This document shows, piece after piece, positions 35,788 to 45,700 of a DNA stretch of 64,000 nt; positions within the stretch are counted from its first letter, which is position 1; every line of letters begins with the position of its first letter. The DNA comes from Streptomyces sp. DH5 (GTDB lineage Bacteria; Actinomycetota; Actinomycetes; Streptomycetales; Streptomycetaceae). The notes beneath the pieces were generated by a model that saw nothing but the letters and a program-made list of their open reading frames with translations, ran no database searches and had not been told where the DNA came from. The position numbers and the translations under genes are program-made. The DNA lies in contig NZ_JAHWGP010000003.1 in the NCBI RefSeq assembly GCF_020873915.1, positions 248,001 through 312,000 on the forward strand, given 5' to 3'.

Positions 35788-36225
35788 GTGCCGCTGCCTC
35801 TGATGGGTGTGCTGCTGCTCGTCGGTCTGGCCGTCGCGGCGGCGAGCGTCGTGACCGTCGTCCTGATGCTGAACACCCCACCTCCGGCTCCGCCCAGGCT
35901 CTGTGCCGTTCTCGCTCTGTTCTTCGGGTCTTCGGCAGTGGCCGTGTACTGCTACGGGTGGTTCTCCGTCACCCTGGGAGGCCCGTTTCCCGCACTGTGC
36001 GACGACCGGAACGCCTCCGGCGCCGCGTTGGCGGGCATCGTGCAGGAGTACTGGCCTCTCCGCAGCGCCTGTGTCTACGCCGACGGTGCGACGGTGGAGC
36101 ACGTCTCCGTGGCGATCAACGCGCTCGTCTGTCTGCCGGCCGGGCTCGCCGTCGTCCTGGCGGGTGCCGGCGCGGTTCTGCACGAGCGGGTCGGACCGGT
36201 GGCGGACCGGACGGCGGATTCCTGA
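35788..36225 (+). CDS. Small membrane protein, unknown function
   Basis: 145 residues from a GTG preceded by GAGGAGGGGA. Three hydrophobic spans: MPLPLMGVLLLVGLAVAAAS, LCAVLALFFGSSAVAVYCYGWF and VAINALVCLPAGLAVVLAGAGAVL. Cysteines in FPALCDDRN and RSACVYADG could form an extracellular disulfide between TM2 and TM3. I recognise no family. Confidence 0.7.
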   Translation: MPLPLMGVLLLVGLAVAAASVVTVVLMLNTPPPAPPRLCAVLALFFGSSAVAVYCYGWFSVTLGGPFPALCDDRNASGAALAGIVQEYWPLRSACVYADGATVEHVSVAINALVCLPAGLAVVLAGAGAVLHERVGPVADRTADS

Positions 36226-36468
36226 CGGTGGTGCAGTACGGCTCCCGGACCGGGTGGTTGGCCGGGGGTCGTTCCGCACGTGCTGTGTGATGAGGAGGTT
36301 CGATGTCCATGGCCGTCCCGGTGGCGTACAAGGGGTTCGAGGTGATGCCGGGGCTGGTACGTCGGTGTGGTGGTCGTGTCGGCCGCGGTCGGGATCGTCC
36401 TGGCCTGGCGGCGGGGGCGTTGGCCGGAAGGTGAGGAGCCCGCGGGCGGGGTGGGGCAGGGTGGGGGC

Positions 36469-37326
36469 ATGGGACGTGATGGCTGGTACCTCACCGGTGA
36501 CGTCGAGGACTTCCTCGGGCGGGCAGGGGACTTCCTGCGTGCGCGGCCCGGGCCGCACGTCATGCAGTTGACGTGGGCGGAGAGGGTGCGGAGGCGGGGC
36601 GCGGAAGCGTTCGGCGGGGCCGTCCTCTTCGGGGTGCTGGAGCGGGCGGGTGCGGTGGAGGGGACCTTCTACTGGCTTGCGCCGCGCGGGATGAGTGTCA
36701 GTCCGCTGACGGAGGGGCAGGCGGCGAGCCTGGCCGAGCGTCTGGCCGTCGTCCTGCCCTCGCTGCCCTCGGTCAGCGCGGACCACGCCGGTGCCACCGC
36801 GTTCGCCGGGGCCTGGCAGCGGCGTACCGGTGTGACGCCGAGGATGCGGGACACGCGGCTGCGGCTGTACCGCCTCGGCACGCTCACGCCGCCGGATCCG
36901 CTGCCGGCCGGGCGGGGGAGGGTCCTGGGCGAGGGCGATGTGGAGGAAGCCGCCCACTGGTGCCGGGAGTTCGCCGAGGCGGTGGGTGAGGAGGCCGACT
37001 GGGACGTCGGCACGTGGGGGGAGAGCCGGTTCGCCGACAAGCGGTACACGCTCTGGGAGACCCCGGACGGCACGCCCGTCGCCGTCGCGGGGATGAACCC
37101 GCTGATCGGGGGTCAGGTACAGGTGGACGTCGTCTACACGCCGGCCGGGCTGCGCGGCCGGGGGTACGCGGGTGCCGTGACGGCGGAGGTGAGCCGGGCC
37201 GCGCTGGAGGCGGGCGCGCGGGACGTCGTGCTGTTCGCGGACCGGGCCAATGCCTCCAGCAACGCCCTGTACCAGCGGCTCGGCTACCGCACGCTCACCG
37301 ACTGGTCGGTGTACGACTTCGGGTGA
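36469..37326 (+). CDS. GNAT-family N-acetyltransferase (two-domain)
   Basis: About 285 residues from ATG 36469. The C-terminal GNAT domain shows QVQVDVVYTPAGLRGRGYAGAVTAE (acetyl-CoA loop R-G-x-G-x-A) and ANASSNALYQRLGYR (motif B). The N-terminal 140 residues resemble the degenerate GNAT half seen in actinobacterial DUF4081-type proteins. Substrate unknown. Confidence 0.88.
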   Translation: MGRDGWYLTGDVEDFLGRAGDFLRARPGPHVMQLTWAERVRRRGAEAFGGAVLFGVLERAGAVEGTFYWLAPRGMSVSPLTEGQAASLAERLAVVLPSLPSVSADHAGATAFAGAWQRRTGVTPRMRDTRLRLYRLGTLTPPDPLPAGRGRVLGEGDVEEAAHWCREFAEAVGEEADWDVGTWGESRFADKRYTLWETPDGTPVAVAGMNPLIGGQVQVDVVYTPAGLRGRGYAGAVTAEVSRAALEAGARDVVLFADRANASSNALYQRLGYRTLTDWSVYDFG

Positions 37327-37335
37327 GGGAGCTGG

Positions 37336-37872
37336 TCAGGAGGCGGCCCGCAGCATGCGGAGCTGGCCGATCTCCGCGGCGTTCTTCATGAGTTCGGCGT
37401 TCACCCAGGCGAGCGTGTGCGCCTGGGTGAACGCCGTGTCGTCCGGCCAGGGGAACGCGGCCGTGGCGTCCAGGCCGGCATCGGTCAGGCCGTCGAGCAC
37501 GGCGAGCCAGTCCCGGCGGAGGCCGCGCAGCCACTCCACCGTCACCCGGCCCTCGCCGAGCCAGGCGATGTCGGTCCGCTCGCGGGGGGTGCGCCCCCGC
37601 GCGTGGTCCAGTGTCACGCTCCACCACCAGCCGATGTGCCAGGTCAGCCAGGCGATGGTCGGTACGGGCACGGGGTCCGGTTCGGTGTCCGCCCAGTCGG
37701 GGATCCAGGCGCCCCCGGGGGAGCGGCGTACCGTCCAGCAGAGGGGGACCGGTTCCCAGAGGAAGTCCTCCGGTTCCAGTCGCTCCAGGTGGTACTCGAA
37801 CAGGGACCAGGTCAGGTCGAACTGCCGGCGGAGCAGCTCGGTGCGGGGCGTGGCGGAGGAAGGCACCGTCAC
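37336..37872 (-). CDS. DinB/DUF664-family putative metal enzyme
   Basis: 178 residues, four-helix bundle type. Candidate metal ligands are His in LTWHIGWWWS and in FTQAHTLAWVNAELMKN, plus the early FEYHLERLE. The DinB superfamily includes bacillithiol/mycothiol transferases. The GTG start overlaps the stop of the upstream gene (GTGA); a second GTG two codons later has better Shine-Dalgarno spacing. Confidence 0.88.
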   Translation of the reverse strand: MTVPSSATPRTELLRRQFDLTWSLFEYHLERLEPEDFLWEPVPLCWTVRRSPGGAWIPDWADTEPDPVPVPTIAWLTWHIGWWWSVTLDHARGRTPRERTDIAWLGEGRVTVEWLRGLRRDWLAVLDGLTDAGLDATAAFPWPDDTAFTQAHTLAWVNAELMKNAAEIGQLRMLRAAS

Positions 37873-38300
37873 AGCTCCTCGTCGGTGGCGAGCAGTTCCC
37901 AGGAGATGTCCCGCAGGGCGGCTTCGGCGTCGCAGCCCGAGGGGACGCGCGGGGTGGGCTGGAACCAGGCCACGGTGAGGTGGGAGCGGTACAGGACGCG
38001 GTCGTGGGCCGGGTCGACGGCCTCGGAGCTGAACCTGCCGACGCAGGTCACGGCGGGCAGAACCTCCACCGGGCCGAAGGCACCCGCGTACTGGTCGGGA
38101 TACTCGCGCGGGGGTGGGATCAGATGGACCGGCGCGCGGGGGGAGGAGTGCTCGGCGGTGCGGAGCAGTCCGGCGATCCTGAGGTCGTTGAGGCGCTTGC
38201 AGGGGTACCCCTCGAGCAGTCCGCCGTACGTCGACGACATGCGCAGCTCGGAGAGGTCGACCGAGCGGCCGGAGGAGAGGACGACGCGGGCGAGTGCCAT
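37869..38300 (-). CDS. Conserved hypothetical protein, co-translated with DinB
   Basis: 143 residues from ATG 38300. The N-terminus reads MALARVVLSSGRSVDLSELRMSSTYGGLLEGYP; a mixed alpha/beta character follows, ending in acidic ATDEEL. I do not recognise the family. Its TGA overlaps the DinB start, so the two proteins are probably made in fixed ratio and may work together. Confidence 0.75.
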   Translation of the reverse strand: MALARVVLSSGRSVDLSELRMSSTYGGLLEGYPCKRLNDLRIAGLLRTAEHSSPRAPVHLIPPPREYPDQYAGAFGPVEVLPAVTCVGRFSSEAVDPAHDRVLYRSHLTVAWFQPTPRVPSGCDAEAALRDISWELLATDEEL

Positions 38301-38392
38301 GGTCGGCACCTTAGAACGGTGGTGCATCCGACGCTTTCGGTTTTCGGGGCGGGCGGGCGAGCGGGCAGGGCGGGGCCGGAGGGAGGGCTGTG

Positions 38393-39259
38393 TCAGTGGC
38401 CCGTCATGCGGCCGGCCGACGCGATCGTCGCGCGGGCCTCGCGTTCGGACAGGCCCGTGGTGCGGGCCGCGTGGACCAGGGGGTCCACCAGTGCGGGGCC
38501 GATGCCGTCCTCGTAGGCGCGGCAAGCCGCCCAGAACAGGCGCGTGTTGCGCTGGCCCTCGTGCGCCGCGAGGACGAACTGGACGAGGCCCTGGCCGTGC
38601 CTGCCGGTGGAGGGGGGTGTCGGGTGGTGGGGGCGGGGCGGTGGGAGGAGCAGGCGCAGCAGGGCGGGCGGGCAGGCCGCCGGGGGGAGGTGAGCGGTCC
38701 CGGGGGCGGCCCTGTAGGTGCCGTGGCCGGTGCGGGAGCCGGGGCCGACGAGGTAGCCGCCGGCGCCCCTGATGTCGATGCCGGGGGCGAGGCGGCCGGC
38801 GGAGTTGGGGACGACGACGTCGGGCGGGCCGCTCAGCCACAGGTGGCGGCCGCCGCTCGGGGTCAGGACGATCACGGTGGCGGGGAGGGTGAAGAGGTGG
38901 CGCTGGGCCAGGTCGCGGAGGGCGGCGAAGGCGTCCGTGCCGGTCTTGGTGTCCAGGTCGACGCCGATGAGGTGGTGCGGGGGGAGGCCGCAGGCGATCC
39001 CGTAGCCGGTGGCGCGGGGTGCGGCGGCGAACAGGGCGCGGATGCGGGAGGGATCGGTGGAGGCGTCGTGGACGCCGTGTCCGAAGCGGCCGCACTGGCC
39101 GTGACAGGGCGGCCCCGCGGGCTGCGGGTCGGCGCGGTGCGGGGAGCGCAGGGCCGGGAGTTTCGTCCGGGACAGGGGGATGACGGCCAGTCCGCGCTCG
39201 GCGGCTGACAGGGCGTGTGCGAGGGCCAGTGTCGTGGCCTGCCGGTCGGTGGTGGCCAT
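38393..39259 (-). CDS. Bifunctional DNA primase/polymerase (Prim-Pol) domain protein
   Basis: About 288 residues from ATG 39259. Prim-Pol motifs are intact: zinc-type CHGQCGRFGHGVHDAS near 48-63, catalytic GVDLDTKTG near 97, GGRHLWL near 135, and APGIDIRGAGGYLVGPGS near 155. A C-terminal helical region (residues 215-288) follows. Such domains usually belong to plasmids, phages or ICEs, but no mobile genes flank this one. No Shine-Dalgarno is visible; TACGAAAAT nine bases upstream could be a -10, so the mRNA may be leaderless. Confidence 0.85.
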   Translation of the reverse strand: MATTDRQATTLALAHALSAAERGLAVIPLSRTKLPALRSPHRADPQPAGPPCHGQCGRFGHGVHDASTDPSRIRALFAAAPRATGYGIACGLPPHHLIGVDLDTKTGTDAFAALRDLAQRHLFTLPATVIVLTPSGGRHLWLSGPPDVVVPNSAGRLAPGIDIRGAGGYLVGPGSRTGHGTYRAAPGTAHLPPAACPPALLRLLLPPPRPHHPTPPSTGRHGQGLVQFVLAAHEGQRNTRLFWAACRAYEDGIGPALVDPLVHAARTTGLSEREARATIASAGRMTGH

Positions 39260-39616
39260 GCGACTATTTTCGTACATCTGTTCGAAGAAGGGAAGGGGTG
39301 GGGGTACGACACGCCTGGGCGGGCCGGACCGGCGGAAACATGCCGTAACGCTTCCCCCTTGGGGCGCTTGGGTGCGGGGAGGGTTCTGGTGCGGGCTGGG
39401 CGACTCGGGGGCGAGGTGGGGTTTATCGCCCTGCCGTCACGCTTGCGTGCGAATCGCGTCTTCCGGGGTGGTTCCGGGCGATCCGGTGGGCAATCCTGAT
39501 CTTGCGACGTCGTGGACGACACCGGGGCGGGGGGTCAACTCCCCTGGTGAAAGCCGTACTTCACGCACTTGCGGCACTGAGCCGGTGCGTCCTGTGGGTT
39601 CTGGAGGGAACACAAC
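39260..39616. other. 357-base gap upstream of the small secreted protein
   Basis: It holds the divergent promoters of the Prim-Pol gene and the secreted-protein gene, whose GGAGGG ribosome site lies at 39602-39607. No frame here has coding-type codon bias. Confidence 0.5.
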
Positions 39617-39940
39617 ATGGCAAGCATCCGTACCGCCCGTGTCATCACCGCGGTCTCCGCGCTTCCGCTCGCGGCCGCCCTGTTCGCCGGCGTGGCGACG
39701 GCGGACACCGGCGCCCTCGCGGACGACGGATCGAACGCGACGGCCGTCAGCGGCGAGGCCGAGGCCCTCGGCACCGGTGTCGGCGGCGACAACTTCGGTA
39801 CCTCGGCCACCACGCAGCAGCAGGCCGGCGGTCCCGGCGCCGTGAACCAGAGCAACACCGCCCAGGTCAACGGTTCCGCGTTCACGGCCGTCAACCAGGG
39901 CAACGACAACGTGGCCATCAGCTTCGCCCCCCTGTGGTGA
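39617..39940 (+). CDS. Small secreted Asn/Gln-rich protein
   Basis: 107 residues. A signal peptide (MASIRTARVITAVSALPLAAALFAGVATA) leaves a mature chain of about 78 residues rich in Gly, Asn, Gln, Thr and Ala. Two NQ-centred segments, AVNQSNTAQVNG and AVNQGNDNVAIS, resemble the Q-x-G-x-x-N spacing of curlin-like repeats. No cysteines. It may be a surface or matrix protein; it is not a standard chaplin or rodlin. Confidence 0.8.
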   Translation: MASIRTARVITAVSALPLAAALFAGVATADTGALADDGSNATAVSGEAEALGTGVGGDNFGTSATTQQQAGGPGAVNQSNTAQVNGSAFTAVNQGNDNVAISFAPLW

Positions 39941-40115
39941 GGACGTCGGCCTCCTGATCGTGCGGGGTGGGCTTCGTGGGGGCGCGGGGGCGTCCGCGCG
40001 GCGGTATTCCGGTACCGCCGCGCAGGCGTGCCCCGGGGGCGGGGGCCGTCGGCGGCGGCCCGCGTGCCGCCCGGTCACCGGCGACCGACCCGCAGTACCC
40101 CCTCATCCGTTCGTC

Positions 40116-40144
40116 CACCTCCAGGAGGTGGGGAGGACCCCACC
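40116..40144. promoter_or_regulatory. Two overlapping, mutually exclusive hairpins
   Basis: CACCTCC-A-GGAGGTG (40116-40130) and GGTGGGG-AGGA-CCCCACC (40127-40144) share bases 40127-40130, so only one can form at a time. They lie about 80 bases upstream of the ECF sigma gene. It could be an operator or attenuator. Confidence 0.4.
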
Positions 40145-40220
40145 CCTACAACCTGAGGGGGACGCGGGTTCTGGACCTGCGGCCGATCCGCCGGGCGGGG
40201 CCCGCTCCTAGCGTGGAGAC

Positions 40221-40781
40221 ATGACCACACTCGTCTGCACCAGCGCGTCGGACGCCGCTGCTCCACCGACGCAGACCCACCCGTACCCGTCGTTCTCGTC
40301 GTACATGCGGGCCCGCCACCCGGTGCTCCTGCGTACCGCCCGGTCGCTGACCGGGAACCCGAGCGACGCGGAGGACCTGCTGCAGACCGCGCTCACCAAG
40401 ACGTACGTCGCCTGGGAGCGCATCGAGGACCACCGTGCGCTCGACGGCTACGTGCGCAGGGCGCTGCTCAACACGCGCACGTCGCAGTGGCGCAAGCGCA
40501 GGGTCGACGAGTTCGCCTGCGACGAGCTGCCCGAGCCCGACCCGGCACCCGGCGGCGACGACCCGGCCGAGCGGCAGGCGCTGCGCGACGCGATGTGGCG
40601 GGCGATCACGCGGCTGCCCGCGCGCCAGCGGGCGATGGTCGTGCTGCGGTACTACGAGGATCTCAGCGAGGTCCAGACGGCCGAGGTGCTCGGCGTCTCG
40701 GTCGGTACGGTGAAGTCCGCCGTGTCCAGGGCGCTCGGCAAGCTCCGCGACGACCCTGAGCTGGGGCTCGTCCGGAAATGA
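40221..40781 (+). CDS. ECF RNA polymerase sigma factor (SigE family)
   Basis: 186 residues. Region 2 runs from FSSYMRARHPVLLRTARSLTGNPSDAEDLLQTALTKTY near residue 25; region 4 ends with VVLRYYEDLSEVQTAEVLGVSVGTVKSAVSRALGKLR. The SigE-family ECF sequence lacks a C-terminal extension, and no anti-sigma gene follows. The unusual N-terminus (MTTLVCTSASDAAAPPTQ) precedes region 2. Confidence 0.92.
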   Translation: MTTLVCTSASDAAAPPTQTHPYPSFSSYMRARHPVLLRTARSLTGNPSDAEDLLQTALTKTYVAWERIEDHRALDGYVRRALLNTRTSQWRKRRVDEFACDELPEPDPAPGGDDPAERQALRDAMWRAITRLPARQRAMVVLRYYEDLSEVQTAEVLGVSVGTVKSAVSRALGKLRDDPELGLVRK

Positions 40782-40841
40782 GCCGAATGCGCGGGACGAA
40801 GCCTCTCGGAGCCGTGTGATCGATCATCCGTCCCCCTAGTG

Positions 40842-40859
40842 ACATACCGCGCGGTATGT
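40842..40859. promoter_or_regulatory. Perfect 18-base palindromic operator (TetR type)
   Basis: ACATACCGC-GCGGTATGT, 63 bases before the acyl-CoA synthetase start. Its form matches TetR-family operators controlling acyl-CoA and fatty-acid genes in actinobacteria. A second palindrome TGATCGATCA lies at 40817-40826. No TetR gene is adjacent. Confidence 0.7.
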
Positions 40860-40922
40860 GCGCAGAATCAGCGCAACCCGTACCGACGCGCAGGCGACGC
40901 CGCTGTCGCCCAGGAGGACGCC

Positions 40923-42578
<1,656 letters not shown>

Positions 42579-42593
42579 CGCACGGACGGCGAC

Positions 42594-42637
42594 GCGCCGG
42601 GCGGTGAGCGGGAAACCCCCCGCTCACCGCCCGGCGC
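42594..42637. terminator. Very strong bidirectional terminator (19-base perfect stem)
   Basis: GCGCCGGGCGGTGAGCGGG (42594-42612) pairs without mismatch with 42619-42637 around a 6-base loop AAACCC. It separates convergent genes; its right arm runs into the 18-base tandem repeats. Confidence 0.85.
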
Positions 42638-42720
42638 ACGTCGTTCACCCGGCGCACGTCGTTCACCCGGCGCACGTCGTTCACCCGGCGCACGTCGTTC
42701 ACCCGGCGCACGCCGGTCAG
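42631..42720. repeat. 18-base tandem repeat, four perfect units and a fifth degenerate
   Basis: CCGGCGCACGTCGTTCAC repeats exactly at 42631, 42649, 42667 and 42685; a diverged unit at 42703 runs over the stop codon of the large kinase-like gene. The first unit shares bases with the terminator arm. Confidence 0.92.
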
Positions 42721-45700
42721 TTGGTCCCGACCCGTGCGAGCAGGTCGACGATCCTGTCCTGCACCTCGGTGCTGGTGGACCGCTCCGCGAGGAACAGCAC
42801 CGTCTCGCCGGAGGCCAGCCGCGGCAGGTCCGCCTGGTCGACGGCGGCCGTGTAGACGACCAGCGGGGTGCGGTCGAGCTGCCCGTTGGCCCGCAGCCAG
42901 TCGATGATCCCGGCCTGCCGGCGGTGCACCTGCATCAAGTCCATCACCACGAGGTTCGGCCGGAACTGCCCCGCCAGCGCCACCGCGTCCGCGTCGCTCG
43001 CGGCCCGGGCGACCTGCATCCCGCGCCGCTCCAGCGTCCCGGTCAGCGCCAGCGCGATCTCCGCGTGCTCCTCGATCAGCAACACCCGCGGGGGGTGCTG
43101 CTCACTGTCACGCGGCGCGAGCGCCTTCAGCAGCACTGCGGGATCGGCGCCGTACGCGGCATCGCGCGAGGCCTGTCCGAGCCCGGCCGTGACCAGTACC
43201 GGCACCTCGGCCGCCACCGCCGCCTGCCGCAGCGACTGCAGTGCCGTACGCGTGATCGGCCCGGTCAGCGGGTCGACGAACAGCGCGGCGGGAAAGGCCG
43301 CGATCTGCGCGTCGACCTCCTCGCGCGAGTGCACGATCACCGGCCGGTAGCCGCGGTCGCTCAGCGCCTGCTGCGTCGAGACGTCCGGCGCGGGCCACAC
43401 CAGCAGCCGGCGCGGGTTGTCCAGCGGCTCCGGCGGCAGCTCGTCGTCCATCGGCTGCGGGCGCGGGGTGTCCGCCACCTCGACGGCACCGCCCGGCCCG
43501 TCCAGCGGTTCGGGCCCCTCGGCGGCGTCCGCATCGGGCGCGCCTATGGCGTACGAGCGTCCGGCGGCCTCGGCCCGGGGCGCGGGCCGGGACTGCCCGG
43601 CGAGGGACGGCTGCGCCTGGGCGAGGGCCGGTGCGGCGGCCTGCTGCGGGGCCGGTGCCTGCGCGGCGGCGGGTGCGGGTCCGGCCGTCGGATGCGGGCT
43701 CCCGCTCTGCTCGGCTCCGGTGTCCGCGGCCGCGTCGGGGCGCGTACCGAGCTTGCGGCGGCGTCCGGAGCCGCCCGGCTGGTGCGGGGGAGGCGTGGCC
43801 GTGGGCAGCGGCTGCTGGACCTGGGCGGCCTGCCGGTTGAACGGCACGCCCTGCCCCAGCGTCCGCACGCTGATCGCTCGACCCTGCGTGGAGTTCGGGT
43901 CCACCGGCGCCGCGGCCTCCTCGGGCAGCGGCTGAGCGGCCCGCGGCGCGGGCGCCGGTGTGCCTTCCGGCGGCAGCGGTGTGCCGCCGGCGGGCGTCGT
44001 CGGCTGCGGCGGGTGCGGGACCGGCGGTGCGGGCACACCGGCGCCGGAGTCGTCACCGGCGGGCCACGGCCGAGGGGTCGGGGTGCCTTCCGCCGGGGTC
44101 ACCTGCGCGGCACCGGGAGCGGGCGTGGGCGCGGGGGCGGGGGCAGGAGCGGGCGCGGCCTCGGCCGGGAGCGGCTGGGCCGCGGGAAGCGGCGCCGACG
44201 CCTGGGCCTGGGGGTGGCCCTGTGCGGGTACGGGCGTCGCCTGCGGAGGCACAGCACCCCACTGCTCCGGGGCCCCCGGAGCCGGAACGACCGGCGTGGC
44301 CGGTGCGTCCGGTGCCGTCTCCGCCGGCTGCGCGACGGCTCGCCGTCGGCGGCCGGTCGGTGCGCTGGTGGGATGCGGCTGCGGCGGGGTGTGGTCGTCG
44401 GCCCGGTCGTGCGGTACGGCGTCGTGGCGGTCGTCGCCGGCCGGAGCTCCACCGGGTGCGGCGGATCCGTTCGCGCCGGTCCGTGCCGGCTGCCCGACGA
44501 CCTCGGCCTGCCCGGTCCGCTCCCCCTGGTCCGCTTCGGCGGGCGGCAGCGCGAACACGGTGCGGGGCGCGGCCTCCTGCGCGGCGGCCCGCTCGGTGGC
44601 GGCGGCCAGTGCCCGGCGGCGCCGTCCCGTCGGCTGCTGTTCCGCCTGCGCCTGCCCCGGCACGTGCACGGCCACCTCGGCCGACTGAGGCGTCCCGGCC
44701 GACCCGTTCCGGCCGGCGGCCGGTGCGGGCAACGCCGGCGGCAGCGCCTGCTGCTCACCCGCCCCCTGCCCGGCCCGTCGGCCGGCGGGCGCGGGAACCC
44801 CCTGCGGCGGTACGGTCCCGCCCAGACCGGTGTTCGAGGCGGCGGCGCCCGCCGCGTGCTCGGCGGCGGTGACGACGGCCCCCTCGGAGACTCCGCCACC
44901 CGCGAGTTCGAGCGCGGCACCGGCCGGAGCGTCCTCGGCGGGGCGCCCGCGCCGTCGGCCGGTACCGCCGGACGCGGCCGTTCCCTCACCGGGCGCCTGG
45001 GCCGGAAGCTGTGCCTGCGCGGACTCCTCGGCGGCCGTGCGGCGCCTGCGCCGACCGGTGGGTGCCGTCCCGGTGGGTGCCGTCCCGGCGGTGGCGCCGT
45101 CGTCCGCGCCGGGCACCTCGCTCTCCAGGAAGGCGTCCACGGAGGAACGCCGTGCCCGTCGCCGTCCGCCCGTGGCCTCCTCGGCCGGCACCGGAGCCTC
45201 GGCTAGCACCGGGGTTTCGGCCGGCACGGCAACCTCGGCCGGTACCGGAGCCGGGGTGGCGGCCACGGCCCCCGCCCCGCCGCCGATCGGCACCTCGAGG
45301 ACGAACGCGCTGCCGCTCATCCCGGGCACCTCGTGCGTCTGCAGCACACCGCCGTGCGCCCGGACGATCCCGCGCACGATCGGCTCGTGCACCGGGTCGC
45401 CGCCACCGTACGGCCCGCGCACCTCGATGCGTACGACCTCGCCGCGCTGCGCCGCCGCGACCACCACGGTGTTGTCCAGGTACCCGCCGGCCGACAGGGG
45501 CGTGTTGCCGGTCGCGTCGACACCGGCGACGTCCGCGACCAGGTGCGCGAGGGCCGTGGCGAGCAGCCGCGGATCCACCTCCGCCTCGATGGGCGGCGCG
45601 TGCACGGCGAACTGCACCCGCCCCGGACCGATCAGTTCCACGGCCCCGTCGACCCCCGCGGCGACGACGGCGTCGAGCATCACCTTCGTCCGGGCGACCT

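Noticed and set aside
42631-42720. CRISPR or coding repeat
   Set aside because: 18-base units without spacers, located after the stop codon of the adjacent gene.
42924-45206. 760-codon plus frame inside the giant kinase-like gene
   Set aside because: Arises from the repetitive high-GC linker; no start context or domains.
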